DNA of 64,000 nt from Opitutaceae bacterium (GTDB lineage Bacteria; Verrucomicrobiota; Verrucomicrobiia; Opitutales; Opitutaceae): positions 1 through 64,000 of the forward strand of contig PLXS01000017.1 of assembly GCA_003151515.1 (NCBI GenBank). Direction: 5' to 3'. This document shows, piece after piece, positions 25,138 to 34,700 of this stretch (the stretch's first letter is position 1; the number at the start of each line of letters is the position of its first letter). The notes beneath the pieces are model-generated. The model saw only the letters and a program-made list of their open reading frames with translations, searched no databases and was not told where the DNA came from. The translations under genes were made by a program, and so were the position numbers.

Positions 25138-25166
25138 ATTTTTTGACGGCCGCCTTTTTTCGTCAA
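25138..25166 (-). promoter_or_regulatory. possible sigma70-type promoter for the FG-GAP lipoprotein operon
   Basis: On the minus strand, TTGACG (25161-25166) and AAAAAT (25138-25143) are separated by 17 bases, about 100 bases before ATG 25040. The -35 match is good and the -10 match is weak. TTGACG/CGTCAA also forms a small hairpin here, so the site could instead be structural. Confidence 0.3.
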
Positions 25167-25188
25167 GACCCGTTCGGGCGCGGGCGCC

Positions 25189-28100
25189 TTACGGGCGCGC
25201 CCCGGCCGGCGGCGGCGAGAGGGCGAGCACGGCGTCGTCCCTGCGAACGGCGGACGCGGAGACCGCCCCCGACGGCCAACGCACGCTCACGGAGATTGCC
25301 GGGTTCGACTCGCTGTATCCGAAAAAGCATGATGCCGTGGACTGGCTGTAGTAGCCGCTGCCGGCGTGGACCTCGCAGGTCTGCGAGCTGCCGTCGGCGA
25401 ACGCCGCCATGACCCTGGCCCCGACAGCGGTCGGGTTGCCCGCGCCGCCGCGAAGGACTACCTTCAGGGGCCTGCGCCCGGGCGCGCCGCCGTTTCGGAA
25501 GAGGAGCGAGGCGGAGCCGTTGCGAGTCACGGCAAGGCTGGGCCAGCCTGCGCCCCCGACGTCGAGGATCACGAGGGCCTTTGCGTCGCCCGGCACGACG
25601 AGGTTGCTCTCGGCCGGGGCGACGGGGTCCAGCCGGCCGCGGCCGTCGCCGCGCAGAAGCTGGCTAAGGCCGCCGTCAAACCGGCCGACGGGCGGGATGG
25701 GTGCGAAGGAGTTCTGCACGGCGTAGACGTCGGCGCGCCCGTCGCCCAGGAGGTCGCCGGCGACCATGCCCTGCAGCGGCGCGACCTGCGCGATCCGCGG
25801 CAGCGGCTCGAAGCGGAACGTGCCGTCCGGCTGGCCCCTGAAGACGCCGCTTTGGAACTGGGTTGCGGCGAACCGGCTCGCCGCCGCCAGCCTGTCGGCG
25901 CCCAGGATCTCCTGGAGCGTTGCCCGGGCGTAGAGGTCATTCCTCGGGTACTTCCTCAAGATGGAGGGAATCACCGCGTCCAGGTCGCGGCGCGTGCGCC
26001 AGGGGTAGACCGCGTCGCCCTCGTAGTAGGCCTCGATCAATTCGCTCGCCCCGTTGCCGCGGAAGTCGCCCGAATAGAGCAGGGCGGGGTGCTGCGTGTC
26101 GGCGCGGTACTGGGTGTTCAGGCCCACGTTGCCCACGATGTAGTCCATGCGCCCGCTTCCGCCCAGGTCCGCCGCGGCGATCGAGGTCCACCAGCCGGTC
26201 CCCGCCTCGGCGAAGCCTGCCCGCTCGGTCCAGTCCTCGAATCCCTTTCCCGCATTGTTGTGGAAGTACCTGACGCAGCCCCACTCGAGGGCGACCAACA
26301 GGTCGGGCCAGCCGTCGCCGTCGACGTCGGTCCACAGGGCTGAGGTCACCATGCCCACGTTTCGAAGGCCCGGGGCCAGGGCGTCCGTAACGTCCTCGAA
26401 GCGCCCGCCGCGGTTGGCGAGGAGCGCGCTTCGCGGCGCCATTGGGTACTGGCCGTTCTGGACCCGCCCTCCGATGAAGAGCCCGAGGCGCCCTTCGTGG
26501 AGGAAGTCGGCCGCGGCGACGGCGCCGGCGCTCACGGGAAGCGGCGGCAGGGTGCCGTCCGGCGCCGGCTTGAAGCCCCCGTGACCGTCGTTCAGGTAGA
26601 GCCTCGGCTGGTATTCCGGCGCGTCGGCGGGAAGCGCGTTTCCACCCTTTGTGACAAGCAGGTCCGTGGTGCCGTTGCCGGTGGCGTCGAAGAGGAGGAC
26701 CGGGCCGTCGTCGGCCCCGTTGGGCGCTGCGATCGCCGACGCGTCGCCGGCCGCGAACCTCCCATCGGGGCCCTGGCGCAGGATCCGCAAGGGGTCGAGC
26801 GTCGTGCCGCCCACGACCACGTCGTCGCGGCCCTCGCCGTACACGTCGCCGACCGCAAGGGCCGGCCCGCGCCGGTTGAGTCGAACCGGGATGAGGCGCT
26901 GCTCGTTCGTCTCGTCCACGATCTCCTCCCTCGAGGCGAGGGCTAGGCCCGCCGCCCCGCCCACCTCCTCGAACTGGTGCCGCGGCGCGACTGCGGCCTG
27001 CGGGGGCGCCGCCCCGGCTGGCGGCTCGGTCACGGTGTAGCGCATGTCGACGGCCAGGTTCTCGAACACCTGCACGCGCCCGGACGGCCAGGTCACGGTC
27101 ATGCGCCTGATGAGCGTGTCCTTGCCGAGCCCGAAGTGCAGCATGGGCTCGCTGCTGGACATGTATCCGTGCGCGAGCCAGAGCTGGCGCACCTGCACGC
27201 CGAGGTCGCTCTCCACCCTGACGACGGAGCCCACGCCGTAGCGGTTGGACGCGCTGCCCCTCAGGTCGACGTTTACGACGTGGCCCGAGTCGCAGTCGTT
27301 GCGCAGGATCGTGACGCCGCCCTGGTAGTTCGAGTAGACGATGTCCAGGTTTCCGTCGCCGCTAAGATCGCCGGTCGCCGCGCCGAAGCTGACGCCCCGC
27401 TGGTCGAGGCCCCACTTCGCCCCGACGCTCTCGAAGCGAAGGTCGCCCATGTTGCGGAAGGCGAGGTGCGTGCTCGCGAGCACCGGGCTGTCGTGCATGA
27501 TCCTTGCCCGCTCGGCCGTCGTCTCGGCGCTCATCTGGCGGTTGAGGATGTCAACGTTGTTCTGTTCGCGGTTCATCCCGTTCGTGACGAAGAGGTCCTG
27601 GCGGCCGTCGTTGTCCAGGTCCTCGAACCGTACGGACCACGTCCAGTCGGTCGCGGCGATCCCGGCGAGCTTCGCAGCCTCGAGGCAGCGGCCGGTCCCC
27701 GTGTTTATGAACAGAGCGCTGAACTGGTACTTGGGCGCCGTGGGCGAACCGTCGGGTACGTCCCGGGTCTTGCTGCGCGACGACGCCTCGGTGCGCTGGT
27801 CCTCCTGGTGTGTCGTTCGCGCCATGTCGGCGACGAGCAGGTCGATCCGCCCGTCGTTCATCACGTCGCCGGTGTCCGAGCCCATCGACGAGAACGAGGT
27901 GTGCGGCACGACGCTGTCTATCACGTCGGTGAACGTGCCATCGCGGTTGTTGCGATAGAGCTTGTCGGGCGTGCCGAAGTCGTTGGCGACGTAAAGGTCG
28001 GGCCAGCCGTCGTTGTCGTAATCCCACCAGGTCGCCGAGTGGCCCTGGGCCACGCCGCTTATGCCCACCCGGGCGGTCACGTCGGTGAACGTCCCGTTGC

Positions 28101-28788
28101 GGTTGTTGTGGAAGAGGTAGTCCTTCTCCCCGTACGGGTTCCTGGCGATGTCCAGGAGGTTGGTGACGATGAAGACGTCGAGCCAGCCGTCCCGGTCGTA
28201 GTCGCAGAACGACGCCTGCACCGAGGCGTCCACGACGTCCAGGCCGTAGGCATGGGCCATCTCCTTGAAGGTGCCGTCGCCCTGGTTGATGAACAGGAGA
28301 TTCGGGGCATTGAAACGGCAGAGGTAGATGTCCAGGAGGCCGTCGTTGTTTATGTCGACGAAGGTCGCGCCGCCGTTCCAGGCGCCCTCGGTGCCGGTGA
28401 TGCCCGCCTTGTCCGTCACGTCCTCGAACTTGTAGCCGCCCAGGTTGCGGAAGAGCTGGCACTTGCCCGTCTTGTTGACGACGAAGATGTCGGGCCGGCC
28501 GTCGCCGTCGTAGTCGCCGATCGCGACGCCTGAGCCGATGGAGCCCACCTCGAACTCCTGGTACAGATCCCCCCACATCCTCGGGTCGTCGTAGGGGTTT
28601 TGGGCGCGAACGCCCGTGTCATCGGGCGAAAGCTTGACGAACATGGTCTTGCCCCGAGGGAACGGGCGGGGGGCCAGCGGCTTCCCTGTGATCGCGCCCG
28701 CGTCGCCCTGCGCGTGCGCCCCCGCGCAGGACCAAAGGATTCCCGCTGCGAAGACGATACGGGAGAGTTGCGCCCAAGCACCTCGCAT
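25189..28788 (-). CDS. secreted CRTAC1-like FG-GAP protein with two ASPIC/UnbV domains
   Basis: The protein of about 1,199 residues has a signal peptide (RIVFAAGILWSCAGAHA) and two consecutive CRTAC1-like halves. Each is an FG-GAP propeller (GDYDGDGRPDIFVVN, DINNDGLLDIYLC, DVDGDGWPDLLVALEWG) closed by an ASPIC/UnbV domain with the TWPSGRVQVFENL or RWPSGAVSASAV signature. Calcium-binding DxDGDG loops are abundant. CRTAC1-like proteins are secreted and numerous in Verrucomicrobiota and Bacteroidota, often near TonB receptors; their role is unproven. I chose ATG 28788 because it directly precedes the signal peptide; the upstream extension in the track is Arg/Pro-rich. Confidence 0.85.
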   Translation of the reverse strand: MRGAWAQLSRIVFAAGILWSCAGAHAQGDAGAITGKPLAPRPFPRGKTMFVKLSPDDTGVRAQNPYDDPRMWGDLYQEFEVGSIGSGVAIGDYDGDGRPDIFVVNKTGKCQLFRNLGGYKFEDVTDKAGITGTEGAWNGGATFVDINNDGLLDIYLCRFNAPNLLFINQGDGTFKEMAHAYGLDVVDASVQASFCDYDRDGWLDVFIVTNLLDIARNPYGEKDYLFHNNRNGTFTDVTARVGISGVAQGHSATWWDYDNDGWPDLYVANDFGTPDKLYRNNRDGTFTDVIDSVVPHTSFSSMGSDTGDVMNDGRIDLLVADMARTTHQEDQRTEASSRSKTRDVPDGSPTAPKYQFSALFINTGTGRCLEAAKLAGIAATDWTWSVRFEDLDNDGRQDLFVTNGMNREQNNVDILNRQMSAETTAERARIMHDSPVLASTHLAFRNMGDLRFESVGAKWGLDQRGVSFGAATGDLSGDGNLDIVYSNYQGGVTILRNDCDSGHVVNVDLRGSASNRYGVGSVVRVESDLGVQVRQLWLAHGYMSSSEPMLHFGLGKDTLIRRMTVTWPSGRVQVFENLAVDMRYTVTEPPAGAAPPQAAVAPRHQFEEVGGAAGLALASREEIVDETNEQRLIPVRLNRRGPALAVGDVYGEGRDDVVVGGTTLDPLRILRQGPDGRFAAGDASAIAAPNGADDGPVLLFDATGNGTTDLLVTKGGNALPADAPEYQPRLYLNDGHGGFKPAPDGTLPPLPVSAGAVAAADFLHEGRLGLFIGGRVQNGQYPMAPRSALLANRGGRFEDVTDALAPGLRNVGMVTSALWTDVDGDGWPDLLVALEWGCVRYFHNNAGKGFEDWTERAGFAEAGTGWWTSIAAADLGGSGRMDYIVGNVGLNTQYRADTQHPALLYSGDFRGNGASELIEAYYEGDAVYPWRTRRDLDAVIPSILRKYPRNDLYARATLQEILGADRLAAASRFAATQFQSGVFRGQPDGTFRFEPLPRIAQVAPLQGMVAGDLLGDGRADVYAVQNSFAPIPPVGRFDGGLSQLLRGDGRGRLDPVAPAESNLVVPGDAKALVILDVGGAGWPSLAVTRNGSASLLFRNGGAPGRRPLKVVLRGGAGNPTAVGARVMAAFADGSSQTCEVHAGSGYYSQSTASCFFGYSESNPAISVSVRWPSGAVSASAVRRDDAVLALSPPPAGARP

Positions 28789-28915
28789 CGTCGGATTTCT
28801 TGCTTTCTCGACAGCGAACATGGAGTGGGCCATGGGACGAACCGCCATTGGGTTAGTCAAGGCAGGTTTGGGCGCCGCAGGCAATCGGGGCTGTTCTTGG
28901 CGCATTCTTGTTGGT

Positions 28916-31378
28916 ATGGGTTCGCGCGTGTCTGCGAAATCCGTGGCAAGCCAGACCGCACCCGTGAACAGCACGCGCCGGATTCCCGGCTGGGCGTGGG
29001 TCCTTGTCCCTATCCTGGCCGCGGCGTTCGCCATTGCGACAACGACCCTGCGCATCCAGCGGGTGCGTTACGTCTCCGGGCTCGCGGGATGGTCCGCGAC
29101 CGCATCACAGGGAGGATCGGCGGCCTCGCAGCCGCAGCTTGTCGTCCCGGGAAACCAGGACTCCAGTTTCGAGTGGCTTGACCAGACGCGCCTGATGCTC
29201 GTCACGGGCCAGCTCAGGATCCGCCACGTGGACTACGAGAACGCCCCTTTCGGGCACGACGTGCGCCATCCTTCGCCCTACCGCTGGTGGCTGGGCGCCC
29301 TCGCCTGGGCCTTCCACAAGGTCTCCGGTCAGCCGCTGGGCGCCTCGCTGGAGATGGCCTCCCTCCTTGCCGATCCGTTCCTCTACGCCCTCCTGCTTGC
29401 GGGCACGGCCGGGTTTGTCGCGTGGCGCTTTGGGCGCGCTGCGGCGGCGGTTGGCGCCGCGGCGCTGGCCGCACTGTACCCGCTGGCGGTCGATTTCTTG
29501 CCGGGGGCGCCCGACGACCAGGGACTCTGCCTGATGGCCGTTCTCTGGAGCATCCTGCCCATCCTCGCGGGACAGGCATCCAAGGCACACCGCAAGCACT
29601 GGTTCCTGGCGGCTGGCGTGGCCGGTGGCATCGGACTCTGGCTCGGGGTCGTCTCCCAGGTGCCCGTCATTGTCGGGATCGGATTGGGGGGCCTTCTTGC
29701 GGCGTGGGTTGCGCGCCGGGACGGGCTGCAGGACGGCCCGGACGTCCTGCCCTGGAAGACCTGGGCAGGCGGAGGCGCCGCCGTCACCCTTCTGGCATAC
29801 CTTTGCGAGTACTTTCCGTCGTACCTGGGCTCATGGGACGTGCGGGCAGTCCACCCGCTTGAGGGGATTGCCTGGCTTGGATGGGGCCAGCTTGTCGCGA
29901 CACTGGCCCTGCTCATCCAGGGAGGGCGCCCGGCCTCGCGGGCCCGCGAGGCCTCCCTTTCGCTCCTTGCCCTGGCGGCTATCGCCTCCCTTCCCGCGGC
30001 CGTATGGTTCACTCGCGCCAGGGGGTTCATATCCACCGACATATCAACGCTTAAGTTAACACGCCTTCCGGGCGGAGCAGCGTCCCAGAACCTGCTGACG
30101 CTCGTGATCCACGAGGGCTTCAGCCCGCTTGTCCTGGGCACCATCCTGCCGGCGCTCCTCGCGTTTCCCGCGATCTGGATTCTGATGCGCCGCGCCCCCG
30201 GCTCGGCCTCGCGCCGCGCCGTTGCCGTCGCCCTTGGCCCCGTGGTCGTCGCCCTTGGCATCGCCCTCTTCCGGCTCAGCTGGTGGAGCGTCTTCGACGC
30301 GGTCCTCGTGGGGCTGCTCGCGGCCGAGACCGCGGCGCTTCACGTCGGGGAGGCGCCCCGCCTGATGCGCAGCGCCTGGCTCGTCCTTCTCGCGGTGCTG
30401 CTCATCCCCGGGGCGTCGCAGGCGTGGCCGCGCGTCGGAACCGAGGACAAGAACGCCCTCCTGGAATCCGAGGTCATCGGGCTCATAGAGAGGGACCTCT
30501 CCCGATGGCTCGCGGGCCATGCGTCACCCGGGGGTGACATCGTCCTTGCGCCCCCAAAGGCGACGACCGCGCTCTATTACTATGGGGGGCTGCGGTGCCT
30601 GGCGACCCTTGACCTGGAGAACCAGGAGGGGATACAGGCGGCGGTGCGCATGGTGAGCGCCACCTCGTTCGACGAGGCGCTCGACCTATTCGGCAGGCGC
30701 AATGTCACCTGGGTGGTCATACCTTCATGGGACACCCAGCTGGACACGTTCGCGCAGCTCGGCCTAGGGCAAATCGAGAGGTCGTTTATCAACAGTCTCC
30801 ATCATTGGTCGCTGCCACCCTGGCTGCGGCCTGTGGCGTATCCGCTGCCGGCAATTGGGGGCTTCGAGGGGCAATCGGTGGTTATAATGAAAGTAACTGA
30901 AGATCAGGACGATGCACTTCTAATGAGCCGGATTGCGGAATACATGATCGAAACCGGCAACCTGGGCCTTGCCGGATCCGCGGGCAACGCCCTGCGCCGC
31001 TTCCAGGCGGACCTGGGCGCCCTCGTGGCCCGCGCCCAGGTCGCGGTCGCCCGCGGCGAGAACGACGAGTTCATGCGGGTGCTGGCCTCGCTCTTGTCCC
31101 GCCTGTCTGGCGAGGGGGAACGGGCGCTGCCCTGGGACCGCCGGGTCAGCCTGGCCGTGGTGCTTGCCCAAGGGCAGCACCTTGACCGCGCCCGCGACCA
31201 GCTCAGGAAATGCCTTGCCGAGGTGAATGAAGAGAAGCTCCGCTCCCTTACGACCGGGTCGCTTTACCACTTCGAGGTGCTGGAAAGAGTTCTGGGCATG
31301 GAGATTTCCGATCCGGCTCTGCGTCAACTCGCGTTAAATCTGCTGCCGCCGGAAATGGCGAAACGCTTCGAAAAATGA
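28916..31378 (+). CDS. polytopic membrane protein, GT-C/STT3-like
   Basis: The 820-residue protein has one N-terminal membrane segment and about ten more up to residue 510, then a soluble domain (about 515-700) and a helical tail. The first external loop (about 75-110) holds DSSFEWLDQTRLM and YENAPFGHDVRHPSPYRWW. It resembles the acidic first loop of STT3/AglB-type glycosyltransferases, which move lipid-linked glycans to proteins. The canonical WWDxG-type motif is not evident, so this is a GT-C resemblance, not an assignment. The gene is divergent from the CRTAC1-like gene; the 127-base gap should hold both promoters. Confidence 0.6.
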   Translation: MGSRVSAKSVASQTAPVNSTRRIPGWAWVLVPILAAAFAIATTTLRIQRVRYVSGLAGWSATASQGGSAASQPQLVVPGNQDSSFEWLDQTRLMLVTGQLRIRHVDYENAPFGHDVRHPSPYRWWLGALAWAFHKVSGQPLGASLEMASLLADPFLYALLLAGTAGFVAWRFGRAAAAVGAAALAALYPLAVDFLPGAPDDQGLCLMAVLWSILPILAGQASKAHRKHWFLAAGVAGGIGLWLGVVSQVPVIVGIGLGGLLAAWVARRDGLQDGPDVLPWKTWAGGGAAVTLLAYLCEYFPSYLGSWDVRAVHPLEGIAWLGWGQLVATLALLIQGGRPASRAREASLSLLALAAIASLPAAVWFTRARGFISTDISTLKLTRLPGGAASQNLLTLVIHEGFSPLVLGTILPALLAFPAIWILMRRAPGSASRRAVAVALGPVVVALGIALFRLSWWSVFDAVLVGLLAAETAALHVGEAPRLMRSAWLVLLAVLLIPGASQAWPRVGTEDKNALLESEVIGLIERDLSRWLAGHASPGGDIVLAPPKATTALYYYGGLRCLATLDLENQEGIQAAVRMVSATSFDEALDLFGRRNVTWVVIPSWDTQLDTFAQLGLGQIERSFINSLHHWSLPPWLRPVAYPLPAIGGFEGQSVVIMKVTEDQDDALLMSRIAEYMIETGNLGLAGSAGNALRRFQADLGALVARAQVAVARGENDEFMRVLASLLSRLSGEGERALPWDRRVSLAVVLAQGQHLDRARDQLRKCLAEVNEEKLRSLTTGSLYHFEVLERVLGMEISDPALRQLALNLLPPEMAKRFEK

Positions 31379-31780
31379 GCCTTTCGTGTTGCGGTTCCGG
31401 CCCCGGGTTCGAGCTGGTTTCGGGGTGCGCGACCGGGCCTAGAGATACCGCCGGGCGCGGGCTCTGGAAGCCATTCCGCCGTTGCGCCGGCGCCGCATCG
31501 GATTGGCCACCTAATTCCTCGTCTACCGAGCAAATTGCTATGACGCGGGAGTGTCACAAAGCGTTCATTAATGGCAAAGGAGCTTAATTCGCGTATAACA
31601 AAACTCATTCACATTCGCTAGCGTAGTAAGTATAACTCCGCCTGCTTTCACCACGCGTCGTCCCCAGGTTCACCCCTTGGGGCAGACTTTTCACCCCGTA
31701 AGACGGACAATTCGCCTACAAGCTAATAGTCCTTTCAGACCAAACCTGAATCGTAAGTAAGATCCTAAAAAAACATACAA
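31379..31780 (+). other. non-coding leader and promoter region of the large TonB receptor gene
   Basis: This 402-base gap is AT-richer than its neighbours. It contains the promoter at 31608-31636 and a leader of about 140 bases. The leader holds two TTCACCCC motifs, and CCCC-AGGTTCACCC-CTTGGGG can fold. A 70-codon frame at 31375-31587 is not protein-like. No riboswitch family was recognised. Confidence 0.5.
31608..31636 (+). promoter_or_regulatory. sigma70-type promoter upstream of the TonB receptor
   Basis: TTCACA (31608-31613) and TATAAC (31631-31636) are separated by exactly 17 bases. Both boxes match sigma70 consensus well, in an AT-rich setting unlike most of the window. Transcription would start near 31643, giving a leader of about 138 bases. 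Confidence 0.6.
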
Positions 31781-34700
31781 ATGCCTGCTCTACGAAATCT
31801 GTTGCTGCGCGCGCTTACCATCGCGTCAGCACTTTGTTTTGCGGTTGTCCCGCGGATAGCGTTTGCCCAGGCGGCAGCGCCGGCCACGGACCAAACGACC
31901 ACTACCACGACGACGTCGACCGTGACGCCTACGACGACGGCCGGGAATGAGGAGGAGGCAGTCGTCCTCTCCCCCTTCGTCGTCGACGCAGCCGAGGAAA
32001 AAGGCAGTTACAAGGCCAACAGCACGTTGGCCGGCACGCGCGTGCGCACCGACCTGGGTGACGTCGCATCGGCGCTCTCCGTTGTCACCGCCCAATTCCT
32101 GCAGGACACCGGCGCGACCAACTCGCAGGACCTGCTGATCTACACCCCGAACACGGAAGTCGCGGGCCTGAACGGTAACTTCTCGGGACAGGCGGGCAAC
32201 GCCCAGTACAGCGAGAATCTCCTGACGCCCTCCACGACGACCCGCGTCCGCGGCCTGAGCGCGGCGGACAACACACGCGACTACTTCCTGACGGACATCC
32301 CGTGGGACAGCTTCAACGTCGGCCGCGTCGACCTGCAGCGCGGACCCAACTCGATCCTGTTCGGCGTCGGCAGCCCCGGTGGTATCATCAACAATGACGT
32401 CAACGACGCTGAGTTCACGAATGCGAACAACATCACGGACCGCTACGGCAGCTACAACTCGATCCGCAATTCCGCCGACTTCAATTACGTCCTGATACCG
32501 AATCAGCTGGCGATCCGCGTGTCCTGGGTGAACGACGAGGAGAAATACCAGGAGCGCTACACGTTCGACAACCAGACCCGCTACTTCGGCGCGGTCCGCT
32601 GGGATCCGAACCTGTTCGGCAAGGACAGCCACACGTCGATCCGGGCGAAGTTCGAGAAGGGCACGGTCTCCTCGAACAATCCGAGGACGCTGCCTCCGAT
32701 TGACGAGATCACGCCGTGGTTCGCATTCGGCAAGCCCCTCGACAACGAGTGGTCGCCCGGCTACGTGAACAATTCGACCACACAGAAGGCCATCCCGCTC
32801 CTCGGCATCGCCGACATCGGTGGATGGGCCCAGGGCCGCACCTACTGGCAGGACGTCTTGAGCTACTACAACGGCGTCCAGGGCGGCGCCAACATGAACG
32901 CCGGCAACACGCCGAGCTACGTCGAGTCGGGCATGATCAACAACACGGTCCTGAACGCGACCCAGATCGGCGTGAACCAGGGCACGGGCGTCGGCGACCT
33001 GCCGTTCTACCGCCCGATCGGCGTGCCGGACTACAACCTGTATGCTGTGAACGCCGGTGTCCCAGGCGGCTCGTACTACTCGGACAGGGTCCTCACGGAT
33101 CCGTCGATCTTCAACTACTTCGACTCGACCCTTGACGGACCGAACGAGCGCCAGTGGCAGGGCTGGACGGCGGCGAACTTCTCGGTTTCGCAGACGTTCT
33201 TCAACGACCGCCTCGGCTTCGAGCTCGTCTACGACCAGCAGCGCTACAACAACGGGCAGATCGGCAGCATGGGCGGCCCGAACTACGCGCTCACCGTCGA
33301 CGTGAACGAAACCTATGCGGACGGCTCGGCCAATCCGAACTTCGGGCGGCCCATGGTCGCCAACTCGGATGCCTACGGCAACAACTCGTCCGTGATCGAC
33401 CGCAACAGCCTGCGCTTCACGGCGACGGCTGAGCTGCGTACGTCGGACTTCGTGGACAAGAGCTCATGGCTCAACCGGATCTTCGGCCACCATGCGTTCA
33501 CGTTCCTGGACGAAGAGGACCATAGGAAGGAGCAGGACATTCAATGGTCGCAGTACGCGACAACGGCTGACTGGGAAACCCTGAACGATGTCCCGCTCTC
33601 AACCGCCATCACGAACAACCGCCAGTATGACTGGGCGGTTTACGTCGGCCCGAACCTGCTCGGCAACTCGTCGGCCTCCGGCCTCAACGCCAGCCCGATC
33701 AGCTTCATCCTGACGCCTGGCGCGCAGTCGATTGTCCGCAACTTCAACGCGACATGGAATAACCCGAACATCAGCCCGACGGCTCCGTACAACTACACCG
33801 ACCCGACGACCGCCACGCTCGACGTGAGCACGCAGGTCGCCAACCCTGCCAACTACGTTGGCTGGCAGAGCGTCCCGGTGCAGTGGTTGAACGCCAACAA
33901 CGCGGCGGACTTCCCGAGCCTCGTCACGGGTGGCCAGAAGACCTCCTACGTGGACGCCTCTCAGGGCTTCACATGGCAGGGCAGCATGCTTGACGACACA
34001 TTTGTGCCGACCTTCGGCTGGCGCAAGGATCACGTCGTCAACTACCAGACGCAGGCGCCCGAGGAGGCCTCCAATCCGTTCGTGGCGACGGACTACGGCC
34101 TAAATCCGAACACACGCCGCGAGGCGATCGGCGAGACGAAGGCCTACGGTGCAGTGTACCACTTCCCGAAGTTCCTGACGAGCTGGATAGGAGGCGGAAC
34201 GACATTCAGCCTGTTCTTCGACCATAATTCGAACTTCGAGGCGCAGGCGCCGCGCATCAGCCTGACGGGCACCACGCTGCCGAACCCGACCGGCAAGACC
34301 AAGGAGTACGGCTTCACCATCACGACCCTGAACGACAAGATCACGTTCAAGGTCGACTGGTACCGCACCCAGATCCAGAACGCCACGCTGGACGCCTCCA
34401 ACGACGGCGGCCTGGGCGGAAACGGCTACCAGATCTGGGCCCTCCCGGCCTGGGGCTATCAGTATGCGACGGATCTGCAGATGGGCATCAATGGTCAGGA
34501 CAATCCGAACAACTACTCGTACAACTGGAACTACGCCTGGCAGGACCAGCAGTCCGGCATCGCCGGCCACACTGGAAACACGCAGTACACGCAGAACCCG
34601 AACGACCCCGACGTGGCGCTTGAGCAGAGCATCATCCAAGGATGGCTCAACACGCCGATCCCGGCCGGATTCTTCGCGGCCTACGGCCTGCACCCGAACG

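Noticed and set aside
25145-25166. TTGACG/CGTCAA hairpin as a terminator
   Set aside because: The stem is only 6 bp, the loop is long, and no T-tract follows on the strand that would need it.
31375-31587. 70-codon ORF after the STT3-like gene
   Set aside because: No family resemblance or ribosome site, and it lies in the promoter region of the TonB receptor.
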